Shown: positions 39,209-48,802, counted from the stretch's first letter. The stretch is 64,000 nucleotides of DNA from Lentzea nigeriaca (GCF_016907955.1 NZ_JAFBCX010000014.1:1-64000); one strand, 5' to 3'. Numbers and translations: made by a program. Notes: generated from the sequence alone by a model not told the origin.

Positions 39209-39970
39209 TCAGAGCGCTCCCGTCGACCTCGCCGCGTGGACGGCGGCGGTTCTGTTGTGCACCCCCAGCTTGCGCATCGCGCCCCGGAGGTAGGCCTTGA
39301 CGGTTTCGGTGCTCAACCCGAGCTCGGCGGCGATCTCCCGGTTGGACGCACCGACCGCGGCCAGCCGAAGCGTATCGAGTTCGCGTGGCGTCAGTCCCGT
39401 CGGGACGGTGACGGGCGCTTCGCCGCCGAGATCCTGGTGGACCTTGCGCAGGCGTTCGCGCAACGCCGGATCGCCGACGAGCCTGGTGACCTCGGCGAGT
39501 TCGCGCAGAGCGGCTTGGGTGTGAAGAGAAGGCATGTCCAGGTCCCCTGCGATGCCCTGCGCGACTGCGCCGGCCATCCTGATCGCCCGGTCGCCGACGG
39601 TCGTCTGCCCGCGCACGGCGCCGTAGAGCACGCCCTGCACGGTGCCGCGAACCACGACCGGGTAGGCGAACACCGAGGTCAGGCGCTCGTTCACGACCAC
39701 CATCTGGTCGAACTCGTGGGTGATCGCGCGGGTGGAGGCGTAGTCGTTGACGCGGACCGGCGTGCCCATCGCGACCGCCGTCCCGCCCAGGCCGCGTCCG
39801 GCGCCGATCCTCAAGCCGTGCAACGACGTGCCGTGCGTGCCGTGGAAGCTGCTGAGCACCAGGTCGCGGCCGGGCGTGACGGCACCGCCGAACACGACGG
39901 GCAACCCGGTGGCACGGCGGAGCATGTCCAGGCGTTGCGGCAACAGCGCCTGAAAACGGTCTGGCAGCAC
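39209..39970 (-). CDS. LuxR-family regulator with N-terminal GAF-type sensor
   Basis: The protein has an N-terminal GAF-like region (LRRATGLPVVFGGAVTPGRD, GAGRGLGGTAVAMGTPVRVN) and a C-terminal LuxR helix-turn-helix (LTPRELDTLRLAAVGASNRE, IAAELGLSTETVKAYLRGAM). The GTG at 39970 is chosen because a start at 40015 would lie inside a palindrome and add proline-rich residues foreign to the family. It faces an acyl-CoA synthetase gene across two palindromes, a common arrangement for regulators of acyl-CoA metabolism. Confidence 0.85.
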   Translation of the reverse strand: MLPDRFQALLPQRLDMLRRATGLPVVFGGAVTPGRDLVLSSFHGTHGTSLHGLRIGAGRGLGGTAVAMGTPVRVNDYASTRAITHEFDQMVVVNERLTSVFAYPVVVRGTVQGVLYGAVRGQTTVGDRAIRMAGAVAQGIAGDLDMPSLHTQAALRELAEVTRLVGDPALRERLRKVHQDLGGEAPVTVPTGLTPRELDTLRLAAVGASNREIAAELGLSTETVKAYLRGAMRKLGVHNRTAAVHAARSTGAL

Positions 39971-39994
39971 GTGTGGCAGTGTCGCTGACGGGCG

Positions 39995-40029
39995 CACCCC
40001 CGAAAAGGGGTGCACCCCCGTACGGGGGT
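39995..40029. promoter_or_regulatory. Paired palindromes in the LuxR / acyl-CoA synthetase promoter
   Basis: CACCCC-CGAAAA-GGGGTG (39995-40012) is followed by the perfect 16-bp palindrome ACCCCCGTACGGGGGT (40014-40029). Together they give a symmetrical C-run/G-run array 35 bases before the synthetase start, a likely operator for the divergent LuxR protein. Confidence 0.6.
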
Positions 40030-40064
40030 AGCCCGACGAGCCCCGGCCTCCGCACCCTCTGGGA

Positions 40065-41717
40065 ATGTCCAGTCACGACACCTACCGCGCGGCCCGCGAC
40101 CTGATGCTCGCCGACCCCGCGTCGTTCCGCTGGCCGAGCTTCGGCAGCAGCTTCAACTGGGCGCACGACTGGTTCGACGTCATCGCCGAGGGCAACACCG
40201 CGACGGCGTTGCACATCGTCGAGGAGGACGGGTCCGGGCGCGCCTACACGTTCGACGAGATGCGCCGGCGGTCGAACCGCGTCGCGCGGTGGCTCGCGTG
40301 GCACGGCGTCGGCAAGGGCGACAGCGTGATGATCATGCTGGGCAACCAGGTCGAGCTGTGGGAGTCGATGCTCGCGGTGATGAAGCTCGGCGCGGTGATC
40401 ATGCCGACCACCACCGCGCTCGGGCCCGCGGACCTCGCGGACCGGCTGAAGCGCGGCAACGTCCGGCACGTCATCGCGCGCGCCGCCGACGCTGACAAGT
40501 TCGAGGACGGTCCTGTCCTGATCGCGGTCGGTGGCGCCGAGGCGGGCTGGCTGGACTACGCGGAGACCGGCGAGGCGCCCGACAACCCGTTGCCGCACCC
40601 GAAGACGAGGGCTGACGACCGGCTGCTGCTGTACTTCACGTCCGGCACGACCAGCCGTCCCAAGCTCGTCGAGCACACCCAGACGTCGTATCCGGTCGGC
40701 CACCTCACGACCATGCGCTGGATCGGCGTCAGGCCGGGCGACGTGCACCTCAACATCAGCTCGCCCGGCTGGGCCAAGCACGCCTGGAGTTGCTTCTTCG
40801 CGCCGTGGATCGCCGAAGCGACGATCTTCGTCTACAACTACTCGCGGTTCGACGCCGCCGCGTTGCTCGGCCAGATCCGCGACAAGGGCGTCACCACGTT
40901 CTGCGCGCCGCCGACCGTGTGGCGAATGCTGATCAAGGCCGACCTGAGCGGTGGACCAGGGGCGCTGCGGGAGGTCGTGGCCGCCGGTGAGCCGCTCAAC
41001 CCCGAGGTGATCGAGCAGGTCCAGAAGCAGTGGGGCCTCACGCTGCGGGACGGTTTTGGCCAGACCGAGACCACGCTGTCGGTGGGCAACGTTCCTGGCG
41101 CACAGGTGAAACCCGGCTCGATGGGAACGCCGCTGCAGGGCGTCCCTGTCGTGCTCGTCGACCCGATCACGGGCGAACTGGCCGAGGAGGGCGAGATCTG
41201 CATCGACCTCGCGCAACGGCCGATGTCGCTCATGGTCGGCTACCACGGCGACGAGGAGCGCAACGCCGAGGCGATGGCCGGCGGTTACTACCACACGGGT
41301 GACATCGCCGCGCGCGACGAAGACGGCTATCTGTTCTACATAGGACGGACGGACGACGTGTTCAAGGCGTCGGACTACAAGATCTCGCCGTTCGAGCTGG
41401 AAAGCGTGCTGATCGAGCACCCGGCGGTGACGGAGGCGGCGGTCGTGCCGGCGCCGGATCCGTTGCGGCTCGCGGTGCCCAAGGCGTACGTGGCGTTGAG
41501 CGCCGGCTGGCAGGCGAATCGCGAGACAGCGCTGGCTATCCTGCGGCACGCGCGCGAGAACCTGGCCCCGTACCAGCGGATCCGGCGGCTGGAGTTCGCC
41601 GAGCTGCCCAAGACCGTGTCCGGCAAGATCCGCCGCGTCGACCTGCGCGCCCGCGAGGAAGCCGGTGCTCCGGGTGGCGAGTGGCGCGACGAGCAGTTCC
41701 CCGAACTGCGCCAGTAG
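40065..41717 (+). CDS. AMP-forming acyl-CoA synthetase (medium-chain/acetyl-CoA synthetase-like)
   Basis: The 550-residue ANL-superfamily enzyme has the P-loop YFTSGTTSRPKLVEHTQTSY (usual Gly replaced by Ser), DGFGQTETTLSVGN, GGYYHTGDIAARDEDGYLFY, GRTDDVFKASDYKISPFELE and the C-terminal Lys motif KTVSGKIRR. It should activate a carboxylic acid to acyl-CoA through an acyl-AMP. Substrate length unclear. An SDR and membrane protein follow on the same strand. Expression is probably set by the LuxR-GAF regulator upstream. Confidence 0.92.
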   Translation: MSSHDTYRAARDLMLADPASFRWPSFGSSFNWAHDWFDVIAEGNTATALHIVEEDGSGRAYTFDEMRRRSNRVARWLAWHGVGKGDSVMIMLGNQVELWESMLAVMKLGAVIMPTTTALGPADLADRLKRGNVRHVIARAADADKFEDGPVLIAVGGAEAGWLDYAETGEAPDNPLPHPKTRADDRLLLYFTSGTTSRPKLVEHTQTSYPVGHLTTMRWIGVRPGDVHLNISSPGWAKHAWSCFFAPWIAEATIFVYNYSRFDAAALLGQIRDKGVTTFCAPPTVWRMLIKADLSGGPGALREVVAAGEPLNPEVIEQVQKQWGLTLRDGFGQTETTLSVGNVPGAQVKPGSMGTPLQGVPVVLVDPITGELAEEGEICIDLAQRPMSLMVGYHGDEERNAEAMAGGYYHTGDIAARDEDGYLFYIGRTDDVFKASDYKISPFELESVLIEHPAVTEAAVVPAPDPLRLAVPKAYVALSAGWQANRETALAILRHARENLAPYQRIRRLEFAELPKTVSGKIRRVDLRAREEAGAPGGEWRDEQFPELRQ

Positions 41718-41747
41718 GCCGCTTGCCCATGGTGATCTACTGGTCAC

Positions 41748-42563
41748 ATGGTGCGAAAGATCGCTGGTCGTCCGGCGGTGATCACCGGAGCTGCCTCGGG
41801 AATTGGCCGCAGCCTCGCGCAACGGCTGTCCCGGCACGGCTCACCGGTGGTCATCGCCGACGTGAACGAAGCAGGGCTGGAGGAGACAGCCAAGTCGCTG
41901 CACGGCCCGGTGCTGAGCCGCGTGCTCGACGTGCGGGACGCGGACGACGTGCACCGGTTCGCCGGAGAGGTCCACGACTGGCTGGACCTGCCGATCGCGG
42001 CGGTGTTCAACAACGCGGGCGTCGCCACGTCCACGACGGTGCTGAACTCGGTGCCGGAGGACGACTCCTGGCTGTTCGACATCAACTACTGGGGCGTGGT
42101 GAACGGCACGAGGGCGTTCCTGCCGCTGCTGCTCGAGCGCAACTACGGCGTCATCGTGAACACCTCCAGCGTGTACGGGCTGGTCGGCATGCCGAAGAAC
42201 AGCGCGTACTGCGCCGCGAAGTTCGCCGTGCGCGGGTTCACCGACTCGCTGCGGCAGGAGCTGCGCGGCACCGGCGTCTCGGCGGTTACCGTCCACCCCG
42301 GCGGCATCAAGACCAACATCGTCCGCAACGCCCGCATCCACGGCGATCCCGACGGCAGGGGCCGATCGCTGGAGCAGATGGCGGAGGACTTCGACAAGGT
42401 CGCGCTGACCACATCCGAGAAGGCCGCCGAGATCATCCACCGCGGCGTCGAGGCAGGGAAGGCGCGGATCCTGGTCGGGCCGGACGCGTACCTGTTCGAC
42501 GCGTTGGCCCGTATCGCCCCGACGCACTACTTCAGCGTGATGGCGCGCCTGTTCGAACGGTGA
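41748..42563 (+). CDS. Short-chain dehydrogenase/reductase (SDR)
   Basis: The 271-residue classical SDR has the cofactor motif VITGAASGIGRSLAQRLSRH, NNAGVATSTTVLN, and catalytic Ser-Tyr-Lys in NTSSVYGLVGMPKNSAYCAA followed by K (YxxxK). An Asp after the second strand (VVIADVNEAG) suggests NAD(H). It is 30 nt downstream of the acyl-CoA synthetase and only 3 nt before the next gene, so the three likely form an operon. Confidence 0.93.
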   Translation: MVRKIAGRPAVITGAASGIGRSLAQRLSRHGSPVVIADVNEAGLEETAKSLHGPVLSRVLDVRDADDVHRFAGEVHDWLDLPIAAVFNNAGVATSTTVLNSVPEDDSWLFDINYWGVVNGTRAFLPLLLERNYGVIVNTSSVYGLVGMPKNSAYCAAKFAVRGFTDSLRQELRGTGVSAVTVHPGGIKTNIVRNARIHGDPDGRGRSLEQMAEDFDKVALTTSEKAAEIIHRGVEAGKARILVGPDAYLFDALARIAPTHYFSVMARLFER

Positions 42564-42566
42564 GGC

Positions 42567-43751
42567 ATGATCTCCGCCGTGGCTTCCTCGGCGGCGGTGG
42601 TGCGACGCACTGAGCAGTGGTTCGTGCGGCAGGGTGCGCCGACGATGATCGAGGGCTACGGCTTCCGCTCGCACGTGCTGCCGCGGATGCTGCCCGCGCT
42701 GACGTTCGTCGCGGTCGGCAGCCTCGCGTGGCTGGTGCTGCTGCGCTCCACCGGGCTGTCGAAGTGGGTGCTGCTCGGAGTGATCGTCGCGGTGATGGTG
42801 TCCGCGTGGATCGTGCTGTCGCTGTTCGTGCGGCGGTTGCCGAGCTTCTCGCGCCAGACGACCGTCGTGCTCCTGGTCGTGTATGCGGCGATGCCGGTGA
42901 TCGTGCCGTTGCTGCAGTACGTGGTCAACGACGAGATCATCACGCCGGGAGCCGAGAACCCCAAGGCCGAGCTGTGGATCAACGAGCTGTGGTTCATCGC
43001 CTTCTTCGGGGTGGCGTTCGTGGCGACGATGCTGGCCACCACCTACGGGCTGGGAGCGCTGCTGAAGGCAGCCATCCGGCACGTGATCGCCGACCTGCGC
43101 AACAGCGTGCACCTGCTCGGCCGGGCGTTGCCGCCGATGCTGTTCGTGACGCTGTTCCTGTTCTTCACCGGTGAGCTGTGGCAGGCGATGAACCAGCTGA
43201 GGTGGCCGCGGGTCTCGTTGATCGTGCTGATGTTCGCGGCGATCACGGTGCTGGCCGCGGCCGCCCGGCTGCGGGACGAGATCGGGCGGGTGGAACAGGA
43301 TCTGCGTCCAGAGATCCTGAAGATCGCCTGCAAGGGCACGCCGCTGTCCGCCGTCGAGATCGCGGAACCGTTGCCGCCCAAGCGGTTGAACGGCCGCCAG
43401 CTGCGCAACCTGCTGATCATGCTCGCGATCCGGCAGCTCGTGCAGGCCGCGGTGGTCGGGCTCGCGCTCTACTCGTTCTTCGTCGTGCTCGGTCTGATCG
43501 TCGCCACGCCGGAGATCGCCGCGCAGTGGATCGGCGGGCAGGTGACGATGTCGGTGATCCCCGGTGTGCCGTCGGCGATGTTGCGCAACGCCACGCTGTT
43601 CGCGGCGTTCGGCAGCATGTACTTCTCGGTGATCTCGATGAGCGACGCCGAGCACCGCCAGCGGTTCTTCGCGCCCGTGCTCGAGAAGGTCGAACGGACG
43701 CTGGAGGTCCGCGCGGTGTACCTGGAGGTCAGAGAACGGGCTGGGATCTGA
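42567..43751 (+). CDS. Multi-pass membrane protein, unknown function
   Basis: The 394-residue protein has about six to eight hydrophobic segments, including MLPALTFVAVGSLAWLVLLR, VLLVVYAAMPVIVPLLQYVV, LWFIAFFGVAFVATMLATTY and PPMLFVTLFLFFTGELWQAM, and a polar cytoplasmic stretch of about 60 residues (AARLRDEIGRVEQDLRPEIL ...). A family is not recognised. It follows the SDR by 3 nt and so is probably co-transcribed with the acyl-CoA synthetase and SDR genes, perhaps with a lipid-related role. Confidence 0.75.
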   Translation: MISAVASSAAVVRRTEQWFVRQGAPTMIEGYGFRSHVLPRMLPALTFVAVGSLAWLVLLRSTGLSKWVLLGVIVAVMVSAWIVLSLFVRRLPSFSRQTTVVLLVVYAAMPVIVPLLQYVVNDEIITPGAENPKAELWINELWFIAFFGVAFVATMLATTYGLGALLKAAIRHVIADLRNSVHLLGRALPPMLFVTLFLFFTGELWQAMNQLRWPRVSLIVLMFAAITVLAAAARLRDEIGRVEQDLRPEILKIACKGTPLSAVEIAEPLPPKRLNGRQLRNLLIMLAIRQLVQAAVVGLALYSFFVVLGLIVATPEIAAQWIGGQVTMSVIPGVPSAMLRNATLFAAFGSMYFSVISMSDAEHRQRFFAPVLEKVERTLEVRAVYLEVRERAGI

Positions 43752-43827
43752 GCGCGGCGTCCCGAACGGGCTCAGAACGTCGACCGCGGCGATGAGGTGC
43801 TGGCCCGCCCGGTAGTCGTGGACGCGA

Positions 43828-44556
43828 TCAGGCAAGCCCGTCGAGGTCGACGGCGTGTTCGTGGAGGACACGGCGCAGCTCGGCATCGGGCTCGTGCACG
43901 ATCCGGCCGTACGCGGGCGGCAGCGTCGGGTGCAGGTCGCGCAGGTCGTGGTCGGCGTCCCAGCCCAGCCAGACCTTCTCGTACCAGTCCGGGACGATCT
44001 GATGGGCGTGCCCGAAGAGCCGCAGCTTCTCGCGCAGCTCGGCGTCGGTGCGCACGTAGGACAGGTGCCGTAGCCAGATGTCCGCGAGATGGGCCTCGGT
44101 GTCGAGGTGGCGCATGTTCGAGAACCGGACGCCCCTGCGGAGCGCGATCGGGGCGGTCAGCTTCTCCGGCGGCTCGACGCGGTGCTCGATCGTCTTCCAG
44201 TACGTGAGCAGCCGGACCTCGATCGCGGCGTGCTCGCCCGATTCGCAGAGCTTGGTGAGTTCGCGCAGGTCGTCGTCCAGCAGGATCTCGTCGGAGTCGA
44301 CGCACAGCGCCCAGTCGCAGTCGTCCAGCGCGTCCAGTCCGGCGTTGCGGGTGTCCTGCTCGCTCTGCCACTCCGCCTCGATGATCTCGACGCGCGGGTC
44401 GAGCGGCGGGACGGGCGTGAGCGTCGTCGGTGCACCGGATTGCGCACGGGTGCCGCGCAGCAGCACGAGCCTGTCGACGACCTTCAGCAACTGGCCGATG
44501 ACAGCGGGCAGGAACCGCCACTCGTTGAGGACCGGAATGGCGGCGCCGAGCTTCAT
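43828..44556 (-). CDS. Glycosyltransferase family 2-like protein
   Basis: The 242-residue protein has a GT2-type N-terminus MKLGAAIPVLNEWRFLPAVI and the acceptor/metal segment DALDDCDWALCVDSDEILLD containing a DxD-like DSDE. It is compact, with no membrane segments, and resembles GT2 proteins for short glycan or wall-linked sugars; the donor and acceptor are unknown. It diverges from PaaZ and converges with the membrane protein gene. Confidence 0.78.
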   Translation of the reverse strand: MKLGAAIPVLNEWRFLPAVIGQLLKVVDRLVLLRGTRAQSGAPTTLTPVPPLDPRVEIIEAEWQSEQDTRNAGLDALDDCDWALCVDSDEILLDDDLRELTKLCESGEHAAIEVRLLTYWKTIEHRVEPPEKLTAPIALRRGVRFSNMRHLDTEAHLADIWLRHLSYVRTDAELREKLRLFGHAHQIVPDWYEKVWLGWDADHDLRDLHPTLPPAYGRIVHEPDAELRRVLHEHAVDLDGLA

Positions 44557-44637
44557 GATGATCACCCTATCCACTGCTACGGTGCGGGAACGAGGTCGGC
44601 GCGGACCCGCCGGCCCAGCGTGAGAAGGGTTGGCTCG

Positions 44638-46659
44638 ATGAGCTTGCTGCGCAGTTACGTGTCGGGTCGGTGGCACACGCCTTCCGCGGAAGGCGCGCCG
44701 TTGCACGACGCCGTGACGGGCGAGGAGATCGCCCGGATCTCGTCCGCGGGCATCGACATGGGGGCAGCGCTCGACTACGGGCGTTCGGTCGGCGGGCCCG
44801 CGCTGCGCGAGCTCACGTTCCACCAGCGCGCGCAGCTGCTGAAGGCTCTCGGCCTGTACCTCAAGGAGCACAAGGCCGAGCTGTACGCCCTGTCCGCGCG
44901 CACGGGCGCGACCCGCTCCGACTCGTGGATCGACATCGACGGCGGCTTCGGCGTCCTGCTCGGCTACGCGTCCAAGGCCAAGCGCGAGCTGCCGAACGAC
45001 CACGTGTTCGTCGACGGCGCCGTGGAACCGTTGGGCCGCGGCGGCACGTTCGTCGGCCAGCACATCTGCACGCCGCTGCGCGGTGTCGCAGTGCAGATCA
45101 ACGCCTTCAACTTCCCCATGTGGGGCCCTCTGGAGAAGTTCGCGCCCGCGTTCATCGCCGGCGTGCCGTCCCTGATCAAGCCCGCGTCCCAGACCGCCTA
45201 CGTGACCGAGAAGCTGGTCGAGCTGATGCTCGCCTCCGGCCTGCTGCCCGAGGGCTCGCTGCAGCTGGTCTGCGGCTCGGCCGGTGACCTGCTGGACCAC
45301 CTGACGCCCCAGGACCTGGTCGGCTTCACGGGTTCGGCCTCCACCGCCCAGCACCTGCGCACGCACCAGGCCGTGATCCGGTCGTCCGTGCGCTTCAACG
45401 CCGAGGCCGACTCGCTGAACTGCTCGATCCTCGGCCCGGACGCCGTAGCCGGAACGCCCGAGTTCGACCTGTTCGTCGATCAGTTGGTCACGGAGATGAC
45501 CACGAAGGCCGGCCAGAAGTGCACGGCGATCCGGCGCGCGCTGGTGCCCGCGTCGCAGATGGACGCGGTCGCCGAGGCCACCGCCGCCCGCCTGGCCGAG
45601 GTGGTGATCGGCAACCCCGCCGACAAGTCGGTGAAGATGGGCGCGCTGGCCGGGCTGGAGCAGCGCGAGGAGGTCCTCCGGTCGCTCAAGGCGTTGCGGG
45701 AGAGCGCTTCAGTGGTCTACGGCGACGGCCCTCTCTCGCTTGTGGACGCTGACGCCTCGCGCGGCGCGTTCATGTCGCCGATGCTGTTGCGTGCTTCCGC
45801 CGATGCCGTGCAGCCGCACGAGGTCGAGGCTTTCGGGCCCGTGTCGACGCTGATGCCGTACTCGTCCGTCGATGACGCCGTTGCGCTGGCAGCTCGTGGG
45901 TCCGGGTCGCTGGTCGGGTCGATCGTGTCCGCGGACAGTTCCTTCGTTCGTGACGTCGTGATCGGTGTGGCGCCTTGGCACGGACGGTTGCTCGTGCTGG
46001 ACCGCGACGACGCCGGTGAGTCGACCGGGCACGGCTCCCCGCTGCCGATGCTGGTGCACGGCGGGCCTGGCCGGGCCGGTGGAGGCGAGGAGATGGGTGG
46101 CATGCGCGGCGTGCTGCACCACATGCAGCGCACTGCCGTGCAGGGGTCTCCTCGCACGCTGGCCGCTGTCACGAACCGCTGGGTGACTGGGGCTCCTCGG
46201 AACGCGGAATCCGTGCACCCGTTCCGCAAGACGCTGGCCGAGCTGCGGCTGGGCGACACCGTCGTGGCTGGGCCTCGTGAGGTGACTCTCGCCGACATCG
46301 AGCACTTCGCGGAGTTCACCGGGGACACGTTCTACGCGCACATGGACGAGGAAGCCGCCGCTGCCAACCCGTTCTTCGGCGGCCGGGTCGCGCACGGGTA
46401 CCTCGTGGTGTCGTTCGCCGCCGGCTTGTTCGTGTCGCCTGAGCCTGGGCCGGTGCTCGCCAACTACGGGCTCGAGAACCTGCGGTTCCTGACGCCTACT
46501 TTCCCGGGGGACTCGTTGACCGTGACGTTGACGGTCAAGCAGATCACACCTCGGGAAGATCAGGAGTACGGCGAGGTGCGGTGGGATGCGGACGTGGCCA
46601 ACCAGAAGGGGGAGTCGGTGGCTCGGTACGACGTGTTGACGCTGGTGGCCAAGGGCTGA
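44638..46659 (+). CDS. paaZ: PaaZ: bifunctional oxepin-CoA hydrolase / 3-oxo-5,6-dehydrosuberyl-CoA semialdehyde dehydrogenase
   Basis: The 673-residue fusion has an N-terminal aldehyde dehydrogenase (about 1-520) with Glu256 (RFNAEADSLNCSIL) and Cys295 (KAGQKCTAIRRALVPA), and a C-terminal MaoC-type enoyl-CoA hydratase (about 535-673) with FAEFTGDTFYAHMDEEAAAA, NPFFGGRVAHGYLV. Both catalytic positions match the well-studied E. coli enzyme (about 681 residues). It opens the oxepin ring and oxidises the aldehyde in the phenylacetic acid catabolic pathway. No other paa gene lies nearby, so the rest of the pathway must be elsewhere. Confidence 0.95.
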   Translation: MSLLRSYVSGRWHTPSAEGAPLHDAVTGEEIARISSAGIDMGAALDYGRSVGGPALRELTFHQRAQLLKALGLYLKEHKAELYALSARTGATRSDSWIDIDGGFGVLLGYASKAKRELPNDHVFVDGAVEPLGRGGTFVGQHICTPLRGVAVQINAFNFPMWGPLEKFAPAFIAGVPSLIKPASQTAYVTEKLVELMLASGLLPEGSLQLVCGSAGDLLDHLTPQDLVGFTGSASTAQHLRTHQAVIRSSVRFNAEADSLNCSILGPDAVAGTPEFDLFVDQLVTEMTTKAGQKCTAIRRALVPASQMDAVAEATAARLAEVVIGNPADKSVKMGALAGLEQREEVLRSLKALRESASVVYGDGPLSLVDADASRGAFMSPMLLRASADAVQPHEVEAFGPVSTLMPYSSVDDAVALAARGSGSLVGSIVSADSSFVRDVVIGVAPWHGRLLVLDRDDAGESTGHGSPLPMLVHGGPGRAGGGEEMGGMRGVLHHMQRTAVQGSPRTLAAVTNRWVTGAPRNAESVHPFRKTLAELRLGDTVVAGPREVTLADIEHFAEFTGDTFYAHMDEEAAAANPFFGGRVAHGYLVVSFAAGLFVSPEPGPVLANYGLENLRFLTPTFPGDSLTVTLTVKQITPREDQEYGEVRWDADVANQKGESVARYDVLTLVAKG

Positions 46660-46842
46660 GGCTCGCGCTCGTGCGGGCCTTGCTCGGCTTTGTGCCGCCC
46701 GGTCGCGTTCCAGCGTGGTCGCTCGGCAAAAGGCCTATGCGACCACCTACGGAAGGCAACCGAACTAGTAGACCGTCGCCTCTAACCTTTGGTATGGGCG
46801 GGTCGTCCGCGTGTCGCGCGGCGTGTCGGCGATGTGATCGTG

Positions 46843-46916
46843 AGTTGGCGGTAGGTGGCGTGATCAGCAAACGTTTGCCTCGGCTCGCAACTACAACCAA
46901 CTCAAGATCGCGGACC
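46843..46916. repeat. Intergenic hairpin repeat, copy B
   Basis: It starts AGTTGGCGGTAGGTGG and ends CTACAACCAACTCAAGATCG, matching copy A at 26418-26484 at both ends with divergent centres. The ends pair (AGTTGG ... CCAACT). The pattern indicates a dispersed non-coding element. Confidence 0.5.
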
Positions 46917-46917
46917 A

Positions 46918-46967
46918 CACAACTAAGCCGCGACGGCCTACTAGTAGTGCGTCGCGGCTTGGTTGTG
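46918..46967. terminator. Long stem-loop between convergent genes
   Basis: Arms of 18 bases with one mismatch (46918-46935 and 46950-46967; core AAGCCGCGACG / CGTCGCGGCTT) enclose a loop containing the perfect palindrome CTACTAGTAG. A bidirectional terminator for the flanking PaaZ and FAD-Rieske genes is likely. Confidence 0.5.
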
Positions 46968-47278
46968 CTCCGTTGAGGCGGGCAGGGGGCGGTCTGGTGC
47001 TCGTCTCCGAAAGCCCGGATGGTCGCGTTCTCATGCACGTCGCTGCCGAGTTGGCGGTAGAGAAATGCTGACGCAAACGCTCGCTGATCACCCCAGCTGC
47101 TGCCAACCGTGCAGCTGGCAGCCATGAGAGCGCGATCTTCATGATCGAAGCGCGGCTGCCCGCCGGGCATCACTCTCACTGTCACACCCCAAGAGATAGC
47201 TGCGACACGCTCCTAGCACAAGCTGACCCCTCCGCTGGAACCGGCACCCAACCACCCCAACGGCACCAACAGAAGGCC

Positions 47279-48760
47279 CTAACGGGGGTCGCGTTTGGGG
47301 AGCGGACGGGTTGCTGGGCCTTCCAGGACCTCCCCGTCCACGTCGAAGCGGGAGCCGTGGCACGGGCAGTCCCAGCTGCGTTCGGCTGGGTTGAAGCGGA
47401 CCAGGCAGCCCAGGTGGGTGCAGCGGAGGGAGACGGCGTGCAGCTGGCCTTCCGGGTCGCGGTAGACGCCGGTTTTGCCCAGGCCGTCGCGGATCACGTG
47501 GGCGTGGTCGGGTTGCAGGGACTCGCTGGACGTGGCGTCGGCTGGGAGGACGCGGTCGGCCACGAACTCGGCGGCCACCTCGGCGTTCTTCTTGAGCAGG
47601 GTTGGCAGGGAGGTCAGGGAGAGGCGGTGTGGGCTGAAGCGGTCGGCCAGGTCGTTGGGTTTGTCGGTGACCAGGTCGGCCAGCAGGGAGGCGGCGAACG
47701 TGCCTGAGGTCAGGCCCCACTTCATGTAGCCCGTGGCGGTGTACAGCGTGTTGTTGCCGGGGGTGTAGGTGCCGATCATCGGCAGGTGGTCGTAGGCCGT
47801 GGGGTCCTGGGCGGACCAGCGGTGGGTCACCTCGGCCACCGGCCAGTGGGTACGGGCGAAGTCTTCCAGTTTGCGGAACGGTTCCACCGCGGACTTGCCG
47901 GTGGGGTGGCTTTGGCCTGCGATGATCAGGTGGTCGTGGTGAGCGCTGATCGACCAGGACGGGCTGCCGGTGCTGATGGCCAGGGCGGTGGGTGGTGGGG
48001 CGGTCAGGCGGGCGGCTATGCAGTAGGCGCGGGTGATTTCCATGCGCGCGAAGTAGAAGCCTCGGTCCAGAACGGGGTAGTGGGTGGCGATGACGATGCG
48101 GTCGGCATCGACCTGACCGTCCTCTGTGTACACGTGGTTGCCGCTCACGTCCGTCACGCGGCGGTGTTCCCAGACTTTGCTGCCGTTGCCGTCGATCGCG
48201 GCGGCCAGGCCCTGGAGGTACTTCACCGGATGCAGGGCGAGTTGGTCGTCGAGCTTCACGGCGGCGTGCACTTCGAACGGGAGGTCGAGGTCGGTGCTCG
48301 CGTACGCGGGGAGGCCTGCGCGGCCGGCGGCTTGGAGTTCGTCCTCTACGGACTGCACTTCGGACTCGGTGTAGGCGTAGGTCACGCCTGGGGCGCGGCG
48401 CAGGTCGCAGTCGATGCCCTCCAGTTGCACGAGATCCGCCACCTGCGAGACGGCGCGCTGGGAGGCGGTGGCGTAGTCGGCCGCCGCGGACACGCCGTGG
48501 GCCTTGGTGATCTGGGAGTACACAGTGGACTGAAGGGCGGTCACCTTGGCGGTGTTGTTGCCGGAGACACCGGAGGCCACGCGGTCGGCCTCCAGCACCA
48601 CAACCTTCAAGCCTCGGCGCTTCAACAACAGTGCGGTGGTCAGACCGGTGATGCCGCCGCCGACCACCGCCACGTCGCAGGTGTGCTTGCCGGTCAGCGG
48701 TGGACGCGGCGAAGCGGAGAGCGCGGAGAGCCAAAGTGACTGGTCAGCGGTCGTTGTCAT
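47279..48760 (-). CDS. FAD-dependent oxidoreductase with C-terminal Rieske 2Fe-2S domain
   Basis: The 493-residue protein has a DAO-type FAD-binding fold (KHTCDVAVVGGGITGLTTAL; VVLEADRVASGVSGNNTAKV) and a C-terminal Rieske domain (about 405-493) with both cluster motifs, CTHLGC and CPCHGSRFD. Such fusions (sometimes annotated as gamma-glutamylputrescine oxidase-like plus Rieske) occur widely, and the substrate is unknown. It diverges from NDH-2 by 42 bp, so both may share a regulatory region and a redox role. Confidence 0.9.
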   Translation of the reverse strand: MTTTADQSLWLSALSASPRPPLTGKHTCDVAVVGGGITGLTTALLLKRRGLKVVVLEADRVASGVSGNNTAKVTALQSTVYSQITKAHGVSAAADYATASQRAVSQVADLVQLEGIDCDLRRAPGVTYAYTESEVQSVEDELQAAGRAGLPAYASTDLDLPFEVHAAVKLDDQLALHPVKYLQGLAAAIDGNGSKVWEHRRVTDVSGNHVYTEDGQVDADRIVIATHYPVLDRGFYFARMEITRAYCIAARLTAPPPTALAISTGSPSWSISAHHDHLIIAGQSHPTGKSAVEPFRKLEDFARTHWPVAEVTHRWSAQDPTAYDHLPMIGTYTPGNNTLYTATGYMKWGLTSGTFAASLLADLVTDKPNDLADRFSPHRLSLTSLPTLLKKNAEVAAEFVADRVLPADATSSESLQPDHAHVIRDGLGKTGVYRDPEGQLHAVSLRCTHLGCLVRFNPAERSWDCPCHGSRFDVDGEVLEGPATRPLPKRDPR

Positions 48761-48802
48761 GGCGGCTGGATACCCTGCGTCAGTAGCGGGTATGCGGACT
48801 GC

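Larger units (their letters stand above)
46660..47278. other. Gene-free region between convergent genes, rich in inverted repeats
   Basis: Over 600 bases hold no convincing coding sequence on either strand. Features seen are copy B of the hairpin repeat (46843-46916), a 12-nt palindrome GCAAACGTTTGC (46867-46878), a long imperfect stem-loop (46918-46967) and a third partial repeat copy (47049-47060). Base composition is lower in GC than flanks. It looks like a site of accumulated small repeat elements, some acting as terminators. Confidence 0.6.
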
